Positions 1 through 5,500 of a stretch of 6,365 bases of DNA are shown one piece after another (the first letter of the stretch is position 1; each line of letters opens with the position of its first letter). The notes beneath the pieces were generated by a model. It had not been told where the DNA came from and ran no database searches. It worked only from the letters and a program-made list of their open reading frames with translations. This DNA comes from an uncultured Methylococcaceae bacterium (GTDB lineage: Bacteria > Pseudomonadota > Gammaproteobacteria > Methylococcales > Methylomonadaceae): the NCBI GenBank assembly GCA_903839795.1, contig CAIMDR010000372.1, positions 1 through 6,365 of the forward strand, in the 5' to 3' direction. Both the position numbers and the translations under genes were made by a program.

Positions 1-151
1 ATGCGGGTTAAGTTCTGTTTATTAGTGGCGGCTGGCAATGGCAAAATCGTAATTCCAGTTGCCGACTGTCATGTCATTGTTATTAAAAACTTTATAAAAC
101 AAGGAGCAACACTGTTTTTTGAATTTCCCGCGTTAGAATTTCCTTGGGCTT

Positions 152-167
152 TATCAATCTGTTGATA
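152..167. promoter_or_regulatory. Perfect 16-bp palindrome, possible operator
   Basis: TATCAATCTGTTGATA is a perfect 6-bp inverted repeat around a 4-base spacer, about 85 bases upstream of the QEGLA gene. Its size and symmetry fit a dimeric repressor or activator site. It overlaps a second possible -10 box (TATACT, 166-171) with a weak TTGGGC at 144-149, so it could block transcription from there. The arms are in the opposite order to an FNR/CRP-type box (TTGAT-N4-ATCAA), so I do not assign it to that family. The regulator is unknown, and short AT-rich palindromes also occur by chance. Confidence 0.3.
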
Positions 168-180
168 TACTGGGTCTGGC

Positions 181-209
181 TTTACTTATGTACAGCTGAT
201 CCTTATAAA
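181..209 (+). promoter_or_regulatory. Candidate sigma-70 promoter of the QEGLA gene
   Basis: TTTACT at 181-186 (4 of 6 matches to the -35 consensus) and TATAAA at 204-209 (5 of 6 matches to the -10 consensus) are separated by exactly 17 bases. The implied transcript would start about 35-40 bases before the ATG at 253. The alternative pair, TTGGGC at 144-149 and TATACT at 166-171 with 16-base spacing, is weaker at the -35. Assignment is by consensus matching only. Confidence 0.4.
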
Positions 210-252
210 TTATTGTCCTGTCAACGATGCAAAGCTAAGGGATAACCAAGAT

Positions 253-1545
253 ATGAATAAAAAAATCGCTAAACCATCAACTTATCTAATCGAAGTTAAA
301 GCGCTGTCTGATAGAATCGTAAAAGCGCAACAACCCATTCGTATTCTTGATGCGATCAAGTGGGATGACCCTATCAAACAGGAGTTTTTTAAAGGTCATT
401 GTCAACAACCTCCCGCAATAACCACTGAGTATTATCAAAATCGCTCGTTAGGCTTTGACCCTGCCGAAAAAAAACAAGAGTTTTATCAGATTGAGCGTGA
501 TCTGGTGCGTAAACTCGGCCAACTTAATCCGCTTAGCGTGATCATGCGCAGGATGTGCCGCGAATATCAAGATGTTGTACGAATGCTTGAGGCCAGAGGA
601 ACGCCTGTTTTTTCTAATATTTCTCAGGAATTATACGGATCATCCCAAGATGTTTTTCATGTCGGCGACCCCACCATTGCCAGTCTTGGCAGCATGATGG
701 AAGAAACGTTGTCACAACTCTTGCAACTGGATTGTTTAACCGAAGAACCCAAGACCATTAATGCAACCGATGCAGTCGCCATTCTTAACGAAAAAATCCA
801 GACTATGTTTCCGGGTGACGGCTTACGCGCCATGCTGAGCGATGGGATTATTGCCGATGCCGCAGCGGGTACTGATTACATCAAATTACGTGCGGACGCC
901 GTATTTAATATGCGTGATCTGCGCGTACTTGAGGTTCATGAAGTCTGGGTGCATTTGGGGACTACCTTAAATGGTCTGGCCCAACCTTACTGCACCTTTC
1001 TTGGTAAAGGGCCGCCCTCTGCGACCGTCACCCAAGAAGGCTTGGCGGTATTGATGGAGATATTAACGTTTAGCTCTACACCGAATCGGCTCATGCGCCT
1101 GATTAACCGTGTTCGTGCCATTACCTTGGCGGAAGAAGGGGCCGATTTTATGGATATATTCACTTTCTTTTTGGATAAAGGTCTTGATGAAGAAGAAAGC
1201 TATACGCTGAGTAGTCGGGTATTTAGAGGTAGCAGCACCGATGGGCAGCCGTTTACCAAAGACTTGACCTATATCAAGGGCTTCGTGCTGACTTATAATT
1301 TTATGCGTCTGGCGGTCAGCAAAGGCAAACCGGATCGTATCCCCTTGTTGTTTTGCGGTAAAACCATGATTGAGGATATGAAAGTACTGGTTGATTTGGT
1401 CGAAGAGGGCACCGTTATAGCGCCACTTTTCTTGCCGCCGCAGTTTAGGGATATGAGTGGATTATCATCATGGTTAAGTTTTAGCCGCTTCATGACATCG
1501 CTCAATTTCCGGCAACTGGAGCAGGATTACGCGAATATTTTGTGA
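253..1545 (+). CDS. QEGLA-motif protein, HExxxH metallopeptidase-like (DUF1704/TIGR02421 family)
   Basis: This is a complete 430-residue protein of the family called flavohemoglobin expression-modulating QEGLA motif protein (DUF1704). The name-giving QEGLA is at residues 261-265. An HExxxH motif, HEVWVH, lies at 229-234, about 30 residues earlier. In the related eukaryotic MATCAP/KIAA0895 proteins this fold is a zinc carboxypeptidase that removes the C-terminal tyrosine of tubulin. The two histidines bind metal, and the QEGLA glutamate (E262) is the likely third ligand. Other blocks that look family-typical are ARGTP (114-118), ELYG (126-129), and FRG followed by FTKDLTYIKG (324-343). No signal peptide or membrane segment is seen, so a cytoplasmic location is expected. 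The length looks full for the family. The ATG at 253 is preceded by a modest AAGGG (237-241) about 11 bases upstream. The bacterial substrate is unknown, and a role in flavohemoglobin expression is only the family label. It stands alone, with 371 non-coding bases before the next gene. Confidence 0.9.
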   Translation: MNKKIAKPSTYLIEVKALSDRIVKAQQPIRILDAIKWDDPIKQEFFKGHCQQPPAITTEYYQNRSLGFDPAEKKQEFYQIERDLVRKLGQLNPLSVIMRRMCREYQDVVRMLEARGTPVFSNISQELYGSSQDVFHVGDPTIASLGSMMEETLSQLLQLDCLTEEPKTINATDAVAILNEKIQTMFPGDGLRAMLSDGIIADAAAGTDYIKLRADAVFNMRDLRVLEVHEVWVHLGTTLNGLAQPYCTFLGKGPPSATVTQEGLAVLMEILTFSSTPNRLMRLINRVRAITLAEEGADFMDIFTFFLDKGLDEEESYTLSSRVFRGSSTDGQPFTKDLTYIKGFVLTYNFMRLAVSKGKPDRIPLLFCGKTMIEDMKVLVDLVEEGTVIAPLFLPPQFRDMSGLSSWLSFSRFMTSLNFRQLEQDYANIL

Positions 1546-1578
1546 TCGTTACAAGCCTGACAGAATCAAGTTTTAAGG

Positions 1579-1609
1579 TGTTTTGAGTGGTATAATGCCA
1601 CTCAAAACA
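1579..1609. repeat. Perfect 12-bp stem-loop downstream of the QEGLA gene
   Basis: TGTTTTGAGTGG (1579-1590) and CCACTCAAAACA (1598-1609) are exact reverse complements around the 7-base loop TATAATG. The stem begins 33 bases after the stop codon of the QEGLA gene. It has no T-run after either arm, because the T and A runs are inside the stem, so it is not a classical intrinsic terminator. It could protect the 3' end of the message, assist Rho-dependent ending, or be part of the neighbouring repeat cluster. The loop happens to match the -10 consensus, but there is no -35 box at a suitable distance. Confidence 0.7.
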
Positions 1610-1624
1610 GAGAGGTGTCCATCA

Positions 1625-1755
1625 CAATGCCATTAAGTTAAGCCGTTCGCTGAGCGGAGTCGAAGCGATTTTGCCGGCTTCGGCTCCGCTCAGCCAACGC
1701 GGCTCTATCAGCCAACGATTTATCTTGCCAAGAGACACTTAACTTAACGGCATTG
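1625..1755. mobile_element. MITE-like element, 131 bp, with 18-bp terminal inverted repeats
   Basis: CAATGCCATTAAGTTAAG (1625-1642) is matched as a reverse complement by CTTAACTTAACGGCATTG (1738-1755), with 17 of 18 bases pairing and one A/C mismatch (1632 against 1748). The element is non-coding and shorter than any insertion sequence, so it would have to be moved by a transposase encoded elsewhere. Its interior holds a REP-type palindrome (1644-1699) and two direct copies of TCAGCCAACG (1690-1699 and 1708-1717). I see no clean target-site duplication next to the ends, so the transposon reading is inferred from the terminal repeats and size. It could also be a composite of interspersed repeats, or simply a large cruciform-forming sequence. 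Confidence 0.55.
1644..1699. repeat. REP-like GC-rich palindrome nested inside the element
   Basis: The arms 1644-1666 and 1677-1699 are 23 bases each and pair throughout except for one C/C mismatch (1648 against 1695) and one G-T pair (1660 against 1683). The loop is 10 bases, 1667-1676. The core CTGAGCGGAGTCGAAG with its complement CTTCGGCTCCGCTCAG resembles a palindromic repeat that is scattered through intergenic regions of many bacteria (recalled, not searched). It is much richer in GC than the flanking genes. Transcribed from either strand it would fold into a very stable hairpin, which could stabilise or end the upstream message. Confidence 0.7.
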
Positions 1756-1869
1756 GGTCGCTCATCAATTGTTGCGACGTGTCTCAGGATTAACGGGTTG
1801 TTTGCGATAATGAATGAAATTAAAGGATTGTTCAATCAAACAGTTGTGCTATTCAAAAACCGGTGGACG

Positions 1870-1901
1870 TTGACAGTTCAGCTTATCAACTTAGATAGAA
1901 T
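1870..1901 (+). promoter_or_regulatory. Candidate promoter of the GlcG/HbpS-family gene
   Basis: A perfect -35 box TTGACA lies at 1870-1875. The -10 is less clear. TAGAAT at 1896-1901 matches 5 of 6 bases, but the spacer is 20. TAGATA at 1892-1897 gives a 16-base spacer but matches only about half the consensus. The pair GTTGA (1869-1873) and TCAAC (1886-1890) forms an inverted repeat overlapping the -35 and spacer, where a regulator could bind. The transcript would begin only a few bases before the ribosome binding site. Confidence 0.4.
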
Positions 1902-1908
1902 AGAGAGA
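1902..1908 (+). promoter_or_regulatory. Ribosome binding site of the GlcG/HbpS-family gene
   Basis: The purine run AGAGAGA ends 8 bases before the ATG at 1917. It supports that start over the later ATG-like triplet at 1921-1923, which is out of frame and followed at once by TAA. Confidence 0.5.
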
Positions 1909-1916
1909 ATCAGATT

Positions 1917-2351
1917 ATGCATGTAACATTGGAGCAAGCAGAAAAGGCGATAGCAGCGGCAATTCTTGAATCAAGAAAGATTGGCACCCAAATGTGTATT
2001 GCTGTGGTTGATTCCGGCGCTGATTTAAAGGCCTTCGTGCGGATGGACGGTGCTTGGGTTGGAAGTGTTGATATTGCTATCAAAAAAGCCAAGACCGCCT
2101 GTTTTTTCGCCATGAATACCGGACAAATCGGTGAGCTATCGCAACCGGGCGGCCCGCTTTACGGAATTGAACACTCTAACGATGGTTTGATAACTTTTCC
2201 GGGTGGCATCCCTATCGTCGATGAAAACGGAGTTCTGATTGGCGCAATCGGGGTCAGCGGTAGTTCGGTAGAAAACGATCATCATGTTGCCAAGGCAGGC
2301 GTTGAAGTTATCGGTGTGACTGATTTGTCGGCGCACCCCTGGCGAACTTAA
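1917..2351 (+). CDS. GlcG/HbpS (DUF336) family protein, possible haem binding
   Basis: This is a complete 144-residue protein of the GlcG/HbpS (DUF336) family, full length for a single-domain member. The family signatures are visible: [17 protein letters not shown] (30-46), the helix [12 protein letters not shown] (50-61), the glycine-rich loop [15 protein letters not shown] (76-90), FPGGIPI (94-100), and [21 protein letters not shown] (108-128). Members form compact oligomers. HbpS of Streptomyces binds haem and senses redox stress, while GlcG is encoded in the glycolate operon of E. coli with no firmly known activity. Others sit beside catabolic enzymes. There is no signal peptide here, so it should be cytoplasmic, unlike HbpS. 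No glycolate genes or two-component genes are adjacent, so haem binding is a family-level guess. The gene appears to be transcribed alone from its own promoter. Confidence 0.88.
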   Translation: MHVTLEQAEKAIAAAILESRKIGTQMCIAVVDSGADLKAFVRMDGAWVGSVDIAIKKAKTACFFAMNTGQIGELSQPGGPLYGIEHSNDGLITFPGGIPIVDENGVLIGAIGVSGSSVENDHHVAKAGVEVIGVTDLSAHPWRT

Positions 2352-2450
2352 ATAGAGTATCTACCCTATCTGATCGGCTCTGTTTTTAGTCACAAATAGG
2401 AAAAATACAAGATCGGCTTACGCTATCACCATACACATCAACTTAAAGAT

Positions 2451-2468
2451 ATTAATTCAATTAATTCA
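2451..2468. repeat. Tandem 9-bp duplication ATTAATTCA x2
   Basis: Two exact copies of ATTAATTCA lie head to tail (2451-2459 and 2460-2468). They abut and slightly overlap the left edge of the CACGAAG hairpin. No copy is found at the right edge of that hairpin, so this is not a target duplication of it. It may be slippage in AT-rich DNA or part of a promoter region. Confidence 0.6.
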
Positions 2469-2538
2469 CCACGAAGACACGAAGTTCACGAAGAAAAACC
2501 AAAGAAAAATCTTCGTGTTCTTCGTGTCTTCGTGGTGA
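2466..2538. repeat. Long imperfect palindrome of CACGAAG units, interspersed intergenic repeat
   Basis: The arms 2466-2494 and 2510-2538 (29 bases each) are reverse complements except for two adjacent T/T mismatches (2485-2486 against 2518-2519). The loop is 15 A-rich bases. Each arm carries three CACGAAG units at 8-9 base spacing, reading CACCACGAAGACACGAAG at the left. This wording matches an intergenic repeat that I recall from many bacterial genomes; I could not search for it. It lies between the GlcG/HbpS-family gene and the SNF2 gene, both on the + strand. A run of seven T residues (2552-2558) follows 13 bases after the right arm, too far for a classical terminator, though the hairpin may still reduce read-through. 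Confidence 0.7.
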
Positions 2539-2587
2539 GAGTCTTTTACTATTTTTTTGTGGATTAACTCTTTGCAACAAAACATCA

Positions 2588-5500
2588 ATGAAAAATAAAT
2601 TACTCGCTCTTTTTAATGCTCTATCAAATGATGAGCAAAGTGTTATGCTCGCTTTGTCCGTTATTTATGCACCGATAACGCAAACCAGTCTACAAGTTTT
2701 ATTAAGGACAACCGCTTGTTTTGATAAAAAAACAATAGCGTTGATTGACAGACCCTTGCGGGAAAAATTACAAAAATCCAACTTGATGGTTATCACTCAG
2801 GATGGTTGGCGCTGCAATGATGATATTGCCGAACTGCTGATGCGGCGTGCCCTTGAAGAGCCCTGGTTTAACAAGTTGGCACAGTTGCTTATTGCGGAAC
2901 CTAATTATTATGCAACCAGAATTAGTGCGTTCCATGCCATAAAACAATTACGCATTTTTTTGTACCAAGGTAATGAATCCGCGTTTGCAGCCAATATGCA
3001 GCGTTTTCATAGCGAATATCCGCAACAGTTTACGGTTAACATCAACAAAATTTTCTTCAATGAGTATGATGCCGATTGGTTTGTATCCTTGTCGGATAAC
3101 ATTAAATTTCAGCTCTTAAAGTATTTTTTACAGGATAGTCGTGCGTATCTAACTGATGTGTCAGTGTACTATCAATTAGTGGAGCAGTTTTTTGGTGCGG
3201 CTAAATCCGATAATTTAGATATCGTGCACACGGTTATTGAACAGCGCTTGCTACGCGGTAACGTGAATGATGCCGAGCTTTGGCTAGCTGATGATTTATC
3301 AGCAGAAGGACTTAAGTTACTGGCCACCCTACGATTCCTGCAAAACCGTAATGAGGAAGCACTTGACTTGTTTAATGCGGCACTCAAGGCACTCAAAAAA
3401 GAAACCGGAAAACGTAATATCAGCATTGACGGCCTGTACGGTTATTTTTTCAATTTGGCGTTGTTGAAGAGTCGTAACTTAAAAAATCTGCTGTTACTTA
3501 AACAACAGACACAGATTACCCTTAAGCTGGGCTGGCAAAATCAGGGGCTTTATTTACTAAATTTAATCCTGCTGGACGCCGTTGAGATTTATCAGGGTAA
3601 AGCTACTGCCGAACATAGCTCACATTTACTCAAGGCCAATAAATTGGCTTACGAGCGCTTGTTTCATGCATTGCTTTTATATTGGATAGGTGAAATTGAA
3701 GTCGTAGCGGGTAATGCTCAAAACAGCGGTTTTTTGGCGGACTTAGCCGAGTTTTGTCAACAGGCACAGGGCTTGGGTTATGGCTGGTATGCGGCGGTAA
3801 GTTCAGTGTTGCTGCAACGCCTAAATTATAAAAATGAGCCTTGTCGAAAAATAGCACAACTGTATTTACAGTCGCCGTTTAATAATATTATCGATTTATT
3901 GCCACAAGTTTCAAAATGGCAAAGAGCTTTGGATGCCTTAACGCAATTGACAGCGGAGCCGTTGGCAGTCGTTCAAAAAGATTTTCGCCTGATTTGGTCA
4001 CTCAGTTTGAATAATAATGTAGTGACAATGGCACCTAAAGAACAGAGTTTGGGTAAAAGTGGTCGTTGGAGCAAAGGCAAGCCCATCGCGTTAAAAAGGC
4101 TATACCAGAATATGGCCGACTTTGATTATTTGTCCGAGCAAGACCGACGTATTTGTGCGCACATTGAGCTTGAAAAAGAACCTGCCTATTACGGCTATAG
4201 CACTAAAGAGTTTTATACGTTGTCGAGTAAAGCTATTATCGAGGCGGCAGGGCATCCCCACGTTTATTGGCTTAATCAGGAAGCGTTAAATAACCCAGTG
4301 GACATCAGTCTGGCAGAACCGCAATTATTGGTTAAAGAGCAACAAGAAAATTTACATATTTCATTAATACCGCAAATTACCTCACAACAGGTTATTACTC
4401 AAAAAACAGCGAGTCATGGCTTGATAGTGTATGTCATTAACGAGTCGCATCGTCAGGTCGCTGAGATTTTGGGTGTCAATGGTTTAACGGTACCGGCTAC
4501 GGCACGCCAGCAAGTGATAGATTCCATTGCTTCTATTTCCTCAATGTTGACGGTGCAATCCGATATTGGCGGCACCTCCAGTCATGCTGAAGCGGTTAAT
4601 GCGGACAGTCGTTTACATATTCATTTGCAACCGGTCGGGCAGGGCATACAAATAGAAATGTTTGCGCAACCGTTTAGCGACGGTGGTCCGCTTTATAAAC
4701 CGGGTGTCGGGGGAACAACGGTATTGGCGGAAATTGATGGCAAACAATTACAGACTACTCGCGATTTTAAGCTGGAAAATCGTCACTTTAAGAAGGCCTT
4801 GAGTGAATGTCCGGAGTTGTATGCCGTTAAAGAGGCTAAATGGCTTTTGGATGATGCCGAGTCGGCACTGGAAGCGTTATTGCACTTGCAGGAATTGGGT
4901 GATTTTGCGGTGCTTGAATGGCCTAAAGGCAAAAAAATTCATCTGAGTCGTGAGGCCGGATTAGCGCAGGTGCAGTTTTCGGTACGTAAGGAAAAAGACT
5001 GGTTTAGTGTTGAAGGCAGTGTACAGGTTGATGCCGAGCAGGTTTTGGATATGCAGCGTTTAATGAACTTGTTAAGCAGTTCATCAGGCCGCTTTTTAAA
5101 GCTGGAAGACGGACAGATTATTGCCTTAACCCAAGAATTACGCCAACGCCTGGATGATTTATCGGGTTTGGGCGATGTGCAAAAAGACAAAGTGCGCTTT
5201 CATCCGTTAGCCGCATTGGCGCTGGATGAAATTACCAGCGGCATGACCATCACCGCCAGTAAGCCTTGGAAAGATCAATTACTGCGACTCAATGAAATGG
5301 GCGATTTAAACCCTAAGTTGCCGTCGACCTTGCAAGGTGAATTACGCGATTATCAGCGCGAAGGCTTTCAGTGGATGATGCGTTTGGCGCATTGGGGAGC
5401 GGGTGCATGTCTGGCAGATGATATGGGGCTGGGTAAAACCGTGCAGGCTTTAGCCCTTATTTTAGCCCGTGCCTCGCAAGGGCCGACCCTGATTTTGGCG

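Larger units (their letters stand above)
1..252. other. Upstream region without a confident gene
   Basis: No gene is confidently supported here. A 54-codon frame runs on the + strand from an ATG at base 1 to a TGA at 163-165. It is opposed on the - strand by an open frame of about 37 codons that ends in a TAA near base 35 and reads ...NWNYDFAIASRH at its end. Neither has a recognisable domain or a clear ribosome binding site. The right half holds the candidate promoter and palindrome for the gene at 253, listed separately. A weak AAAACA/TGTTTT pairing near 95-119 is followed by only one further T and is not convincing as a terminator. Confidence 0.4.
1546..1916. other. 371-base intergenic region filled with repeats
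   Basis: There is no convincing gene in this stretch. In order it holds 33 unremarkable bases, a perfect 12-bp hairpin (1579-1609), a 131-bp element bounded by inverted repeats (1625-1755) with a second strong palindrome inside it, about 100 plain bases, and the promoter region of the gene at 1917. A 38-codon frame (ATG 1810 to TAA 1924-1926) overlaps the first 10 bases of the next gene and contains the promoter. I do not call it a gene. Confidence 0.7.

Noticed and set aside
152..167. FNR/CRP-type box
   Set aside because: The half-sites are inverted relative to TTGAT-N4-ATCAA, so the sequence does not match that consensus despite similar letters.
1579..1609. Intrinsic terminator for the QEGLA gene
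   Set aside because: The stem is strong, but no T-run follows it on either strand; the T residues are within the left arm. It is kept as a hairpin of unknown role.
1638..1835. 65-codon - strand frame over the MITE-like element
   Set aside because: It reads through both inverted repeats, has no domain and no ribosome binding site, and its composition is explained by the repeats.
1910..2336. Two - strand frames opposite the GlcG/HbpS-family gene
   Set aside because: They are antisense shadows; the + strand frame shows clear family motifs throughout.
2372..2418. Direct repeat GATCGGCT at 2372-2379 and 2411-2418
   Set aside because: It is only 8 bases long with no further symmetry or context; chance is an adequate explanation.
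2467..2537. CRISPR-like array from the repeated CACGAAG units
   Set aside because: The units are 7-9 bases apart with no spacers, and they form one palindrome rather than repeat-spacer units. No cas gene is present.
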